DNA of 64,000 nucleotides from Charina bottae (lineage: Eukaryota > Chordata > Lepidosauria > Squamata > Charinaidae). Below, one piece after another: positions 1 to 12,263 of the stretch. How positions within the stretch are numbered: the first letter of the stretch is position 1; each line of letters begins with the position of its first letter. The stretch spans positions 9,167,001-9,231,000 of the forward strand of contig JALMGJ010000015.1 of the NCBI GenBank assembly GCA_023362775.1. Reading direction: 5' to 3'. A program made the translations under genes and the position numbers. The notes beneath the pieces are model-generated. The model made no database searches. It had not been told where the DNA came from and worked only from the letters and a program-made list of their open reading frames with translations.

Positions 1-129
1 TTGCTGGAACATCTGTGGCATCTTATGCTTGGAATGCTTTGATGAAGAGCAGGATACAAATGTAATAAGTAAAAATGTCTACAGCATATAGACACTGCTA
101 TTGGGGGGGTTTTTTGTACAATTATTTAT

Positions 130-345
130 ATTTATATTTATTAAAGATTTTTTTAAAAAGAAGATAAAAACTAATACAAACTAATATAAAGCGGGAAAAA
201 GAGAAGAAAGAAATCAAAGAAAAAGCTAAAAGCGCAAGATAAAAAAGTAAAAGAAAAATAGAAAAAAACAGAAAAAAGTGACAAAGAAGTAGCTTCCAAT
301 TTTCTTTACAGCAGTTATAAGTACAATTATAAATTTACCTCTGAC
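130..345 (-). mobile_element. L1 LINE 3'-UTR fragment
   Basis: On the minus strand this reads as the tail seen after the L1 ORF2 stop at 3590: aagtacaattataac, cagcagttataag, a purine-rich tract and then tagtttgtattag. The shared order of these blocks is the basis for the call. No ORF2 is retained. Confidence 0.6.
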
Positions 346-459
346 ACTGGTATTGTTAAGGTGCAAATAAAACTAAAAGCTGAAGTAAGGAACACACATT
401 GCTCAAAAGACACTTGAAAAGCTCTGAAACTTTGAGTTCTTTTTTTCATTGCTGTATAA

Positions 460-630
460 CAGAGCTTTCCAAACTGTGTGTCGCGACATGTTAGTGTGTC
501 GGCTGCAGTGTCTGGGTGTGTTGTGGCTGCTGCTGCCTCCGAGCCCTGCCAGGATTCCGCGCAGGTCCTAGTGCCTCCTTGTGCCTTGCTGCCTCCAAAC
601 CTGCTGTGATTCTGCGCAGGTTTGGTCAAT
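460..630 (-). mobile_element. hAT MITE copy A (truncated)
   Basis: The element begins with the terminal inverted repeat CAGAGCTTTCCAAACTGTGT followed by GTCGCGACA. Its next ~150 bp are the reverse complement of the right half of the complete copy at 37353-37763, including the 'gcaggtcctagtgcc' minisatellite unit. The other terminus is missing, so no target-site duplication can be read. Confidence 0.75.
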
Positions 631-1251
631 ATATAGAGTGCAGACCTTTAAATCTTTGAACTGTTTGGGTCAAACTATTTCAAGGAAGATCCCTTCCTTA
701 TGTACAAGGGCTTCTTCTGGATCCACCTGGCAAGTGAAATGAGGCAGGTAGTGATAAAGAAGGGAACATTCTCAACTTTGGACACGCAACATGCCCGTCC
801 CCCTTTTCACAACCTGCTAAGTAAGTAAATAAGCAAGTTAGTATTCGGTCAATGGCCAGCAAATTTAAACAACAACAACAGAGTAAAACAAATTAATGCA
901 GCAGTATGCTAAAAGACAAATGAAATAATACTATTACATAGACTCCTCTAATACTGTAATAATACATTGATTACCCAAGTAATGATAAATTTAAAAACTA
1001 AAAACTATTATATAGAGTGAATATCCCCTGGCAGCTTTTTAATTAAGATATATCAATCCAAAAATGATATTGTAGGTAAAAGTGGGAATTTCTTAAACCA
1101 GTTACTTCTTTACCTGTTTTTGTCTTATTTTCAATGCGGCAACACAAAATTTGGCTACTGCAGAGGTAATAGCGGGTTTTAAATCCCAGAGAAGATAATT
1201 TAGCTAAATTTTATCTAATCTCTTTGGGAATTTATCTATTTAGGGGAGCAA

Positions 1252-1406
1252 TCTAAACCGCCCTTATATCCCTATAGTATTTACAACGTAGAAGTAAATG
1301 TAAGGTGGATTCAACTTCTTTATCACCATACAGACAGATGTGCTCCACTATAGGGATTTTATTATACCTGCCTTGAAGTAGTGTTGATGGAAGGATGTTG
1401 TATCTA
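1252..1406 (-). mobile_element. Non-LTR retrotransposon C-terminal fragment
   Basis: The minus strand encodes a short frame with NILPSTLLQGRYNKIP, then EHICLYG, STLHLLLRCKYYRDIR. The Cys-(n)-His-(n)-Cys spacing before a basic tail resembles the zinc-finger-like C-terminus of several LINE polymerases. I cannot name the clade with certainty. A BovB copy abuts it at 1407. Confidence 0.5.
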
Positions 1407-1733
1407 GCTTTAAAAAATGCTATTCTCACCTTCAATCCTAAAGGAAATCAACCCTGATTGCTCATTGGAAGGACAGATACTGAAGCTGAAGCTCAAATAC
1501 TTTGGCCACCTAATGCAAAGAGAGGACTCCCTGGAAAAGACCCTGATGCTGGGAAAGACTGAAGGCAAAAGGAGAAGGGGACGGCAGAGGATGAGATGGT
1601 TAGATAGCATCACCGATGCAATGAACATGAATTTGAGTAAACTCCGAGAGACAGTGGAGGACAGGAAGGCCTGGCGTGCTATGGTCCATGAGGTCACGAA
1701 GACTCGGACACAACTGAACGACTGAACAACAAA
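1407..1733 (+). mobile_element. BovB (RTE) LINE 3' end, subfamily I
   Basis: The frame 1417-1725 encodes the BovB reverse-transcriptase C-terminus: ILKEINPDCSLEGQ, LKLKYFGHLMQREDSLEK, KRRRGRQRMRWLDS, AWRAMVHEVTKTRTQLND. It ends with the characteristic tail cggacacaactgaacgactgaacaacaa. This closely resembles ruminant BovB, a LINE known for horizontal spread between squamates and ruminants. The copy is 5'-truncated, and its open frame is short only for that reason. Confidence 0.92.
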
Positions 1734-2226
1734 TTCTCAACTTAGAGAAAGTGAGATTTTACAGACAGCCTGCTTGTTTCCGTGGACCCGTTTATCCACA
1801 TTCTATCATGTTGGGACAGCCTGCTATCTTCAGTCTGGAATTATACATACCTTATTCACAACCTGCTTCATCTCCCTTTCCAGAAGTGAAATGCATCACT
1901 AAAACTTTTCAGGGCCAAGTGAATATACTCCTCTTCTCCCAGGCCTTTCTATAGTTTGGAACCTACTTTAATTTTGAAAACAAAATCAGCACTGGAATGG
2001 TGGGTTATATATGATTCCTCTGCTATTATTTTTTTTAATTGTATTTTTCTGTTTTACTTCTTAAAATGTTAACGATTTTGAAAAAAAATATTTTAAATAA
2101 CTTTGATTATAGATCAGGAAATAATGAAGTCCTGCAGGTATTTCACAAAGACCTTGAATTTTTAAAGAAATGAATATAATATATGCCTAAGTGTCCCTGT
2201 TAAGTTTGAGTTATTCCAAAACATTC

Positions 2227-2254
2227 TGTTGTTGTTGTTGTTGTTGTTGTTGTT
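2227..2254. repeat. (TGT)n trinucleotide repeat
   Basis: Nine uninterrupted TGT units. It may be the tail of a decayed retroelement, but no body is recognisable beside it. Confidence 0.9.
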
Positions 2255-2689
2255 CTTATCCCTCTCTCATTAGCTTTGACTGAGATTTAGTAATACTTTA
2301 TGAATGTTGGTAGGAGCATAACTCTTGTCCAAAATGTGTAATAAAGATAGAGATTGTTTTATAAAACCAACTCTATAAGGAACGATGGGGGAATTATTTC
2401 TCCCCTGCTCCCTTATATGGAAGAGAACTTTGGTGGTCACACAAGAGAACAACAAACAGTAATTGAAACAGTTTTGGGAATAACAAAGAAAAATATTATA
2501 CAGCTTGAGACCCCAAGTAGAATTGGAAGCTGGAAACATCTTCAAGGGTAGCTTTCTCTAACTTGATGCCCTCCAAGTAAGTTGCAACTGCAACTTCCAG
2601 ATTCCTTTCAATGATGCTAGCTGATAGTTCTGAAAGCTGTAATCCTACACACCAAGAAGATACCAGGTTAGGAAAGGTCATTATTCCTA

Positions 2690-2714
2690 GGGGCGTGGTG
2701 GCTCAGTGGGTAAG
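2690..2714 (+). mobile_element. Isolated 25-bp Sauria SINE head with target-site duplication
   Basis: The 25 bp match the first bases of the Sauria-type SINE copies (for example at 38553), including the pol III A box TGGCTCAGTGG. They are flanked by perfect 10-bp direct repeats attattccta at 2680-2689 and 2715-2724. The SINE body, B box and tail are absent, so this is a 3'-truncated insertion and not the usual 5' truncation. Confidence 0.7.
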
Positions 2715-3234
2715 ATTATTCCTACCAACGCTTTACTCATATGCATGAAAGTAAATTGAAACAAAACACTCTAAATTCCTGGTAAGGATCTCTCCTCTAA
2801 GAAGCAATGAAACCTGTGCAAGGTTTATTCTTGGAGCTTCTCACCACTGGGGAAAGTAGACAGAACAATACATTCTAGTCTGACTATTCCCTTTATATCG
2901 GAACCCCATTCATTGGTTACTCATATCCCCCAATCCCCCGATCCAGAAGAGTCTCTTATGTTGAAATGTATGGCTTAAGGTAGAGAAGTTCTACTTTTTC
3001 TACTTTTGAAACACAATTGGTTTTTATTACCAATCTCACTTGTCTCCTGTGACAAAAAAGACCAAAGACCAAGAATGGTAGAAATCAAAGAGTTTCACAA
3101 CAGGCATCCATTATCAAGAAATACTAGTTACTTTTAAGACAATCATGGTTTAGAAACCTCCTTTGTTCTCCAAGTTTAGCCTTCTGCTGCACACTAATGG
3201 AAGAGGCTTTATTGTATCACCAATCAATGCATCA

Positions 3235-3830
3235 GTGTACCAAGCAAAATACACAATGCAATAAAGAATTTTAAAGATTAATATTCAATGGACACCAGAA
3301 CTCTTTTTGTTTGGATTAATGGATAGACAATTAGAAAAGGGTTGTGGAAGATCGTTTTTATATATGATAACTGCTGTGAGATTATTATATGCACAAAAAT
3401 GGAAAGACTTGAAATGCCCACAATGGAAGGATGGCTGGTGAAGATGACAGAATTAGCAGAGATGTCAAAATTGACTTGTTTGATTAGAGAAAGGACAATA
3501 ACTACATTTATTAATGACTGGAAACCCTTTATGGACTTTTTGCTGAAAAAAGAAAAAAATGAACTTGTGATTTATGGGTTTGATGATTAGAAAGGGTAGA
3601 CTATGGAAAGAAGGAAATTATGTTGTAACCTTAGAGAGAGAGAGTAAAATATAAATGTACTTGTAACTGCTGTTAAGAAGATTGAAAGCTGCTTCCTTAT
3701 AATTTTTCCTAGTTTTTTTCTTCTCTATTTTTTCTTTGTACGTTTTTTCTTCAATTATTTTACTTTCCTTACTTCTCTCTTTCAAAATTTGTATTTTTTT
3801 TGGTCTCTTAAAAATTATTTAATATTATAT
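3235..3830 (+). mobile_element. L1 LINE 3' end (ORF2 C-terminus plus 3' UTR)
   Basis: Translated blocks in order are WTPELFLFGLMDRQLEK, YMITAVRLLYAQKWK, then after a frameshift near 3405 PTMEGWLVKMTELAEMSKLT, INDWKPFMDFLLKKEKNELV and YGFDD followed by a stop at 3590. These are the end of reptilian L1 ORF2. The 3' UTR is AT-rich and runs to about 3830. The copy is decayed and 5'-truncated. Confidence 0.85.
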
Positions 3831-5617
3831 TACACAATGCAATGATTTCAACTATTCCTCCTTGACAATTTTGTGAATGTCCATGTGTGTATAAAACGAA
3901 AGAAAAGAACTGGTACAAAGCAGAGGGAGAAAAATAGATGGAAAGACAATGAGAACTGCACACCTCATAAAATTTGATCAATAGGACCAGGCTACTGATA
4001 ATAACAGTTTTATCTGGAAATTCCTGATTCCATGGAATAAAATGTGTTTGCAGAAAGCAGCAAGCCTGCAAAATGATCATGCTATTTACATTTTAAAATG
4101 ATCATTTAAGGGAAGTTTAAGCTGCCCAAGAAGATGGATATATAGACTGTGCACATGTGCTGTTTGTTTTTACATTAATGAACTATAAAAAGAACCAAAT
4201 AGGCCATAAACATATTTTCTGTTACAGCCTTTACTAAAAATACTACTGCTTCTATTTATCATTTATATCCTCATAAGCAACTTCAAAATTGATTACACTT
4301 TAAACCATACATAACTTGCTATGCCATGCTATGAACATTTTTATAACTCAGTTAATATATTCCATATTTTGTGTTCTTATTGATTATGAATATTTCTTTA
4401 GGGGATTTTATTACTTTAAAATAACAAATGCTTTGTATTACATAAATGAGAATGGGAGGGAAATACCACATTGCTGCTTTATATTTTTCACTCCCATGGT
4501 GATTGCAATCCATAAATCATTAGCACATTTCTAAACAACCTTGATAAAAATATGTAAATTATACTCATACATACCTACACACAAATGTATGTTACTATGT
4601 ACTATGACATACATCTTCTAATTTCTGTCTTTAATCTGGTGAATTAAAGACCATCAGTTCAATTTACAATTTCAGAAATTAAAACACAAAAAGATCAGCC
4701 ACATACAACACGATTTCATATAAAAAAGGTATTGTCTTTCATAATTACTGCTGCAGACTAAAATGTTATTTATATTTAGAATATGACTTTTGTATTAATT
4801 ATCATGCAGAAAAAAAATTAAAATCTTGCATTGTAAATTCTGTCTTGGAAATTAGTTTTTTTTCCCCCCTGTAATCCTATCACGGAAGCCGTAAGTGCAT
4901 TGCAGCATGAACACTTTTAATTTTTTCCAGTTAGTTTTCAGCAAGCCCAGAGGTGAGGTTTAATAAGGATCAATGGTACTTTATCTGGGACAAGGCCACT
5001 TCACAGCATGCAAATTACACAGCAACACTTAAAAAAAGAAATAGATTTAATTAAAAAAAAGTAGAACCACAGGCTCTGGAAATTCAATTAAAGGATTTAT
5101 GCAAAGGTTTGCTAGGTTTTTATATGCAGTTACTGCTTATATAATGAGCTTTTCATATTAAAAATCAATAGGTAATCTAGAGTAGAAGATCATCCCCTTA
5201 AATACATTTTTGAAATCAATTTGAAAAATAGTCCATCAACTGCTGTGACTACTCTTGCTGCTTCGATTAGGCTAAGAGCAATATTTAGATTGTTAAGACG
5301 TGCCATGGAATATCTATGCTTGCATTTGGGTTTTCAAGTGGGCCTTTTACTTTTGAGTGCCCAAGACAATCAAGCTGCAATTCAAGATTTTATAAAAAGG
5401 GTAAGTGGTTTATTTAAACTTCAAAGACGACATTCAGCAACAGAAAAATCAGAAGAAAAAAGTGGGAAAATACAAGGCACACAACAGCACAATCTACCAA
5501 CAAGAATAACAATACTGTCACGTAGCATGCTCCCTAACTTTTCATGATGAACCACAAGGACATGATCTGAGAATGCTGGTACAATGCCAAGGACCCTTGG
5601 TCTAGTCCTCAACCACT

Positions 5618-5850
5618 ATTAGTAGTCTCTTTTGAGTCAAGCGCAACTTCTGATGACTTACAGGGACACAACCATGCAATTGTCTTAGTATTGTATGGCA
5701 GGGCTGTGTCATTTCTTTCTTCCACGATACTTTTTTCATGTCCCAAGCTAACATATCCTCCATAACATTCCATATGGTCCACATCCAAGTACTAGCCAGG
5801 GCTGTAGGTTTCTAGATCAACCAAAGTTGGCTAAATGCTGCCCCACTGCT
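5618..5850 (-). mobile_element. 5S rRNA-like SINE, copy 1
   Basis: On the plus strand catccaagtactagccaggg is close to the reverse complement of the 5S rRNA internal-promoter region (5S sense: ggttagtacttggatggg). The other end, tgagtcaagcgcaacttc, is shared with the copy at 8637-8880. The element is diverged. It is a SINE and not a functional 5S gene. Confidence 0.5.
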
Positions 5851-6733
5851 GCAAGTTCTCCAAAATTTGTATGCATACATGACTCTATGAACAATGGAAT
5901 TCAAAAGGTAAAAGGATGCCACTCAGTTCTTGCTAAGTATCTATCTGGAATCCATCATTGTCCGAAAATATACTACCGATTATTCCAAATATACAATGGT
6001 GGTTGCTGTCTTTAAAATGGCACGTTTCACGGTAGAGCAGTATTTGTTCTACTTTGCTACAGATAGGCATCTGCTTCTTTACTGAAGGAGCTATCTGGAT
6101 CAAATCCAGTTTAAGGAATAAGAACCATAAAGATGATGATGTGGGGCCATGAAGTTGCACATTAAGCGTCTGCATCCTCAGAACACATGGAGCATGAGAC
6201 AACCAGTTATCTTGCACCATTATCTTCACTACTGTAAAATGCAATAAATTTCTACTGAAATTATAATCATTAATTCAAGGCAAATTATATGCAAATGACA
6301 TGTATATAGCACCTACTATGAAAACTCAAGTTTATAATACCAGAAAAAAAAAGAAAAATACAAGTATATAAACATACACACTCACACATACACACAAAAA
6401 TACAAATATGAGAACGAATCAGGTCCCCAACGCCTTGATTTTATGTAAGGTGAAGTCTCTCAGCATCTCTTCTCAGGATACACACAGAGATGGTTAGTTT
6501 TGGACCATCTATATAGGACTATATCGGCAATTTGTTTATCCTCCAACATGATTTGAAGTTGAGCTAAAGGATTTCAATTCTAGAAGGGCTTTATCATTAT
6601 ATAAGGTAAAGTAGCAATGACAAAATGGTTGTATGTTTTGTTTATTTGTTGGTTTCTTGATGGACCAGAGTCATAAAGATGAAAATGGGTGGTTCTTCTG
6701 CAGGGAGATTTGCATTTAAATATGTTTTTTCTC

Positions 6734-6794
<61 letters not shown>
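6734..6794. repeat. (GATA)n microsatellite
   Basis: About fifteen tandem GATA units without interruption. GATA arrays (Bkm type) are common in snakes and other squamates. Confidence 0.97.
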
Positions 6795-6795
<1 letters not shown>

Positions 6796-7019
6796 CCAAA
6801 TCTCCAAATCTGAAATGAAAAACATCTGCTTAGATTTGATTTGTTTAGGATTTAAATTGCCTGGACTGGCATTATTATTAATCTAGATTGGTGCACTTCT
6901 CTATCCTTCTTGTGGATACCAACACTGTTTTAACTTCACATTTCTGAAAATAAAGATTCTAAGTCTTCAGTGTCCTCTGAAAATCTTGGCTTCTAAAAGC
7001 TTCCTGGTCATTTATCTTT

Positions 7020-7652
7020 TTGTTGTTGTTTATTCGTTCAGTCGTTTCCGACTCTTCGTGACCTCATGGACCAGCCCACGCCAGAGCCTCCTGTCGGCCG
7101 TCACCATCCCCAACTCCCCCATGGTTGAGTCCGTCACCTCCAGAATATCATCCATCCATCTTGCCCTTGGTCGGCCCCTCTTCCTTTTGCCTTCCACTTT
7201 CCCTAGCATCAGCTTCTTCTCCAGGGTATCCTGTTTCTCCTTATGTGGCCAAAGTACTTCAGTTTTGCCTTTAATATCATTCCCTCAAGTGAGCAGTCTG
7301 GCTTTATTTCCTGGAGTATGGACTGGTTTGATCTTCTTGCAGTCCAAGGCACTCTCAGAATTTTCCTCCAACACCACAGTTCAAAAGCATCTATCTTCCT
7401 TCGCTCAGCCTTCCTTATGGTCCAGCTCTCGCAGCCATAGGTTACTACAGGGAATACCATTGCTTTAACTATGTGGACCTTTGTTGTCAGTGTGATGTCT
7501 CTGCTCTTAACTATTTTATCAAGATTTGCCATTGCTCTCCTCCCAAGAAGTAGACGTCTTCTGATTTCCTGGCTGCAGTCAGCGTCTGCAGTAATCTTTG
7601 CGCCTAGAAATACAAAGTCTGTCACTACCTCCACTTTTTCTTTTTTTCTCAT
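7020..7652 (-). mobile_element. BovB (RTE) LINE 3' end, subfamily II
   Basis: The minus-strand frame encodes DFVFLGAKITADADCSQEI, AMVFPVVTYGCESWT, DAFELWCWRKILRVPWTARR, LQEIKPDCSLEGMILK and KLKYFGHI. A one- or two-base lesion after GHI then breaks the frame, and the downstream KRGRPRARWMDD part and the tail (cagtcgtttccgactcttcg on the plus strand) follow. It is near-identical to the copies at 32903 and 41600, so the insertion is young. Confidence 0.92.
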
Positions 7653-8636
7653 TTATCTAAGGAAAGTACAAAATCTTTGAAATGGAATACTACATTTATT
7701 TACCGGGACTGAGACATTCTAGGCGACAATCCATGCATAGAAAAGTTAAAAGAAAGAAGGAATATGATAACCATGAGAGTTATCACATGGATAAGAGGTT
7801 TTTCACTTATCAAAGCATTTTCCTATCTGCATGAAATAAGCCTACAATCAAATAATCAGACTTTCTCAGATGGCATCAAGCTGTCTAACAAAATTAAACA
7901 AATCCGGAAAGTATATTTAACCAAGAAATAGATTTGCTTCTGCATCAGACATTGAAGGGGCACAAAAACACAATTTAAAAAATACATCAAAGCAAAATGA
8001 AAACATAGGCACACGCACATTCCCATTTAGTTTTCTTGCTGCTCTATTATTTCCTATATCTAATTTTCATAATTGTTGTGTTAACTTCTTGGCTGTTGAA
8101 AAAACAAAGGAGTTATTTCCTGCCACCTTCTAAAACAATTCCTTGGACAGCTAAAAAAGATACAGAAATGAATCGTACTTCATTTCTTTCTTGTACTGAA
8201 TTTCTCCAACATAATGTAGTCCTCCCCTACCACCCTGGGCAATAATGTTCGTATTTTGGGAAAAGAAAAACCCTAAAGAGTCAAAGAGTTTTAAATACTT
8301 CTGAAGAGTCACAGGAAGGGTAACAACAGTCGTAGTTCCTGATGATAGAAGCATATGGTCTCAACTTTCTAAACTGCATCCAACTGAGCTTTTTATCAAG
8401 ATTGGAAACTTTTTTCCCCGTTATTTAAAGCATGACAACACCTTTCCACTTGATGCCTTGGAAGTACACAGTATTAGGGGCTCTACAGTCATTAATTATA
8501 ATATCAGCTGGTAGATAAATTTACCATCTTGGTTGCTTGGTGGTTTCATTTTTAATTGCAGCAGGTGGCATGGAAATAAAATGCTGTTCTGACACAGGTG
8601 AACACCTCAGTAGTTCTCTTTTTTTTAATTTACAGG

Positions 8637-8880
8637 TGCCCCTTCAAGTCTCCTTCAAGTCAAGCTCAACTCCTGGTGACCTCAGGGACACATTGATGTA
8701 GTTTTCCTAGCAACAGCATCCATTCCTCCAGGATATTTTTTTCAGCTTCCCAGTCTGATCTACACTCTGAAATTTCCTAGCATCCTTCCTTCAAGTGCCA
8801 ACCAGGGTCAATCTTCCTTAAACTTTCCAAGGTCTCCCAAGGTTGGGCAGGTGTTGCCACCAAGCAGGGCAGTGTTCCTT
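8637..8880 (-). mobile_element. 5S rRNA-like SINE, copy 2
   Basis: The end cttcaagtcaagctcaactc and the internal tcaagtgccaaccagggtc match copy 1 in order and spacing. The latter is a decayed 5S internal-promoter reverse complement. Identification is by resemblance only. Confidence 0.5.
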
Positions 8881-8990
8881 AGATATCTAAAAATATCTCC
8901 CTCTGCATTACTCAGTAACGAACAGAAAACACCCTACTGTAGTTTACACTGTAAGACCTGCAGTGAATTAACAAATAATTACAACCATTT

Positions 8991-9060
8991 AGAATAGAAT
9001 AGAATAGAATAGAATAACTTTATTGTCATCCCACTATACACTATACAAGTGCACCTTATA
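8991..9060 (-). mobile_element. (TAGAA)n tail of an unidentified LINE
   Basis: Five TAGAA units are followed by taactttattgtcatccc. This pentamer tail plus a 'tttattgtcat' start is a common squamate retroelement end. The body cannot be placed in a named family. Confidence 0.45.
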
Positions 9061-11241
9061 CAGTATTTAAGGCATCCAAAATTTCTCAATTATATGGGAA
9101 TTGGGCTATAACAAAATCACCCAATAAGCTTTCATCCCTCGAATGAATACAGGATGCAGTGATGTCTGTTAATTCAGAAAGTTGTTGCAAACTTCCATAT
9201 TAATTACAAAGGATAACTTCATAACTTCTCCACCATGGAAACTTCCACAATTAAAAGCAATATACTTCTGAATTCCAATTCAGCCATACTGTATGTGTGG
9301 TCTTGCTTTTAACATAACTAGCTAGAAATTTGTGAGAACAGATTTGCAGGTACAATTGTTTGATTCAGCAAGGCAATTCTTATGTCCACATTTTTAATGA
9401 ATACAGAATGAAAGTCCAACTTGTTACAAATGTCTGTGGAAAAGTAACACATTCGGGAATCAGTATTTTTATTATCAGCAGGAATTCCAACCCCTCCCCA
9501 AAATGTTCATCAAATTAAGAACAGAGAAAAACAGATCATAATTAAGCAAAGTGTTCTTTTTTCCCCTTATAATGAAAGCAGAGTTACAGTTATATATTTG
9601 CCAAGGTTTTTCTCCACTTAATGAAGACGTTATCCATGAGTTTTCAAAGTCACTGTACAAAAGAGCATTCAAAAGATATTAAAGTCAGCTTAAACTAAGA
9701 AGTCTTTTTGAAGTGAATAAACAATAAAAAGAACAATGAAAAGACAGCCTTTGATCTCTTCTCAGTCTCAAGTCTTTAATTTCTCTTTTAATCTACTAGG
9801 TGCATTAAGTCTTGTATTCATATACTTTTCACCTGCAGAGTACAATAAGTTTGCCTTGATTAAAAAAAATGTATTAACGTGGTCTCATTAGCATGGATGA
9901 GTGTTAGAGAAGTGTCCCACTTTTTTTAAAAAAAAAGTTGTAAAATGATTTTCCTTTCTGCCCTCTTTGAAAATTAAAAAAAAGAAACGAAAATGGAATC
10001 GTTGGCTTTGAAATTCATGATGAGATCAAAGGGTATAATGCACATAGATTTTCTCAAAGAATAAATTATTTACCATGTACACGAATATATACTGGTCAAT
10101 AGGCATGGTCAAGAAACATTAGTCTTCTTCCTTGACCAATTATAATGCATCAGTATTTATTTCAAGTACAACCAAGATAGGCATTAGATTTACTTAAAGG
10201 TATTGAAAGGGTTATGAAAGTTCCAACCATGCAAATTATTTTTAGAAGGTATGTGACCTTTTTTTGATATAATGGTAAACTATTATTTAGAGTTATGTAC
10301 AGAACCAATAGCTTGCCTTCACACACCCTCTCGGCCTGCATGACAATTTGTAACTTAGCTTGCACTTTGCACGAAGCTGTAAATGTGCTTTATTTGGTTT
10401 TTAGCTGAAAGCAATATGTGAATCCATTCATCAACCATGATTTGGATTTTGCTCTGTGTTTGAAACTAGCTTAATGGGGCTTGTGAATCTGTGACTTATT
10501 CAAAGAAACCAAGACCAAATGTGATTTAATTCCAGGCTTGGACCTCAGACTTCTCCAACCACTGTAAATTAACCTGAAATCCTGAGTTCAATTGTAAGTA
10601 GAAGGTCTGCTAATTTTAAAAATGAAACTGGGTATTTGCAATCTTTTTATGGCTGTTCCACACGAGGAGTATATAAATTCCAAGATTTGCTTCTGTTCAT
10701 ACTGTAATTTAGTATGCCATAATTTAGCAGCTGAATTGGCCTATTGCTCCAAGGTAACATGTAAGAGGACATCTGCCATACATTCATTTCCCAAATATTT
10801 TCAAGGCTAGAACTGTTCCCACTGTAGTTCCTATTAGTGAGTTGTTGACAGAGGGCTGAATTAAGACTTCTTTATTATGGTCACCAACCAGAATTCTGCA
10901 AGTTATCGAACTAATTAAGCAGTTTCTGGTTCAAGTAAAATAAAATATAAATGTAAACGTGTAACTAAATCACAGAGGTGATGAAGGCATGTCAAGTTTT
11001 ATGGACACTATAATGTAAAATATTTTTGTCATATTCTGGGAAGCTATCTCATATTGGTCTGAGAGGAGTAGCTGTACATAAAATAAATCAGAATTGTCCG
11101 GGTACTTTACCCAGGATTCAATAAATCATAAACAGAAGGATAAAATATTGTCCCTAAAATAGCAGAAGATTCCTGTAGTACCACACCCTTACATATAAGG
11201 GGATGAATAATAGAAAGGATAAGGAATATGAAAAACACAGA

Positions 11242-11242
<1 letters not shown>

Positions 11243-11293
<51 letters not shown>

Positions 11294-11295
11294 CT
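11243..11295. repeat. (TCTA)n microsatellite
   Basis: About twelve TCTA units, the complement of the GATA type at 6734, ending in a degenerate tctctatta. Confidence 0.97.
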
Positions 11296-11474
11296 ATTAT
11301 ATATTTATTTGAGGGGACTAAAAATAATTTTCATTAACTCTTACACAATCATTTGAGCAACTGGAGGAATGCCCCTAAATTTGGGGTTAGTTATCACACA
11401 ATACTACTGTTATAAAAAAGAACAAATTACACTGTTCTGGTTTATTTAGCAAACATTTGTTTGGTAGTTTGCCT

Positions 11475-11655
11475 TCATGTTATTGACTAGTCCCTGCAGT
11501 TTCTTGGCAAGGTTTTTCAGAAGTGGTTTGCCATTGCCTCCTTCCTAAGACTGAGATAAAATGACTGGCCCAAGGTCCCCCAGCTGGCTCTGTGCCTAAG
11601 TTAGGAGTGGTTTCTAGCCTGATGCCTTAACTACTACACCAAACCAGCTCTCATA
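11475..11655 (-). mobile_element. tRNA-derived SINE with BovB-type tail, partial
   Basis: On the minus strand it reads gagctggtttggtgtagtag ttaaggcatcaggctagaaa, a lost B-box zone, the block ggccagtca and then ggcaatggcaaaccacttct. The same order is seen in the complete copy at 33972. The tail is lost. Confidence 0.75.
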
Positions 11656-11822
11656 AAGAACCCTACACACTTTGAAAGTTAAAGAGTTTATTTCAAGAGT
11701 TAGCAGATATCAACACCATCACCTGATACCCAATTATCTAGACCTACCAAGCTCAGCTTCTAATACCAGTATGTTTTGAAGGCACAGAAGCATATTCAGA
11801 AAGGTGTTGAGTATAGGTGAGG

Positions 11823-12263
11823 ATTGGTGCATGGTGGCTCAGCGGGTAAGACGCCGGGCTTGTCGATCTGAAGATCGCAAGTTCGGAGGTTCGAGACCCG
11901 AGCGCCATGTGACGGAGTGAGCTCCCGCACTCGCCCCAGCTCTTGCCAACCTAGCAATTCAAAAGCATGCAAATGCAAGTAGATTAATAGGTACCACTTC
12001 GGTGGGATGGTAACAGTGTTCCGTGTGCGTCATGCCAGCCACCTGACCGTGGAAGCGTCTTCGGACAGCGCTGGCTCTTCGGCTAAGAAATGGAGATGAG
12101 CACCGGCCCCTAGGTAACAGCATTCTGCGTGCGTCATGCCAGCCACATGACCATGGAAGCGTCTTTGGACAACGCTGGCTCTTTGGCTAATAAACGGAGA
12201 TGAGCACCGGTCCCTAGAGTTGGACATGACTGCACAAATGTGCGGGGGGAACCTTTACCTTTA
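11823..12263 (+). mobile_element. Sauria SINE with internal 104-bp tandem duplication
   Basis: The head carries A box TGGCTCAGCGGG and B box GGTTCGAGACC. The body has the block gcaagtagattaataggtac, and the tail reads gttggacatgactgcacaaa followed by acctttaccttta. The segment from the taacag block to the ..caccggcccctag block (about 12010-12112) is repeated directly at about 12114-12216, so this copy is longer than those at 38550 and 55191. The two units differ at several sites, so the duplication is not recent. Confidence 0.9.

Noticed and set aside
5221..5547. 108-codon open frame on the plus strand
   Set aside because: No recognisable domain, no splice partners, opposite strand to WWOX; most likely chance.
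6734..6794. GATA array as evidence for a sex chromosome (Bkm repeat)
   Set aside because: One 60-bp array is common on squamate autosomes and says nothing about linkage.
11823..11920. tRNA-like A and B boxes (also at 15780, 38570, 55200)
   Set aside because: They are heads of SINEs: body and BovB-like tail follow, and the cloverleaf arms do not close as a tRNA gene.
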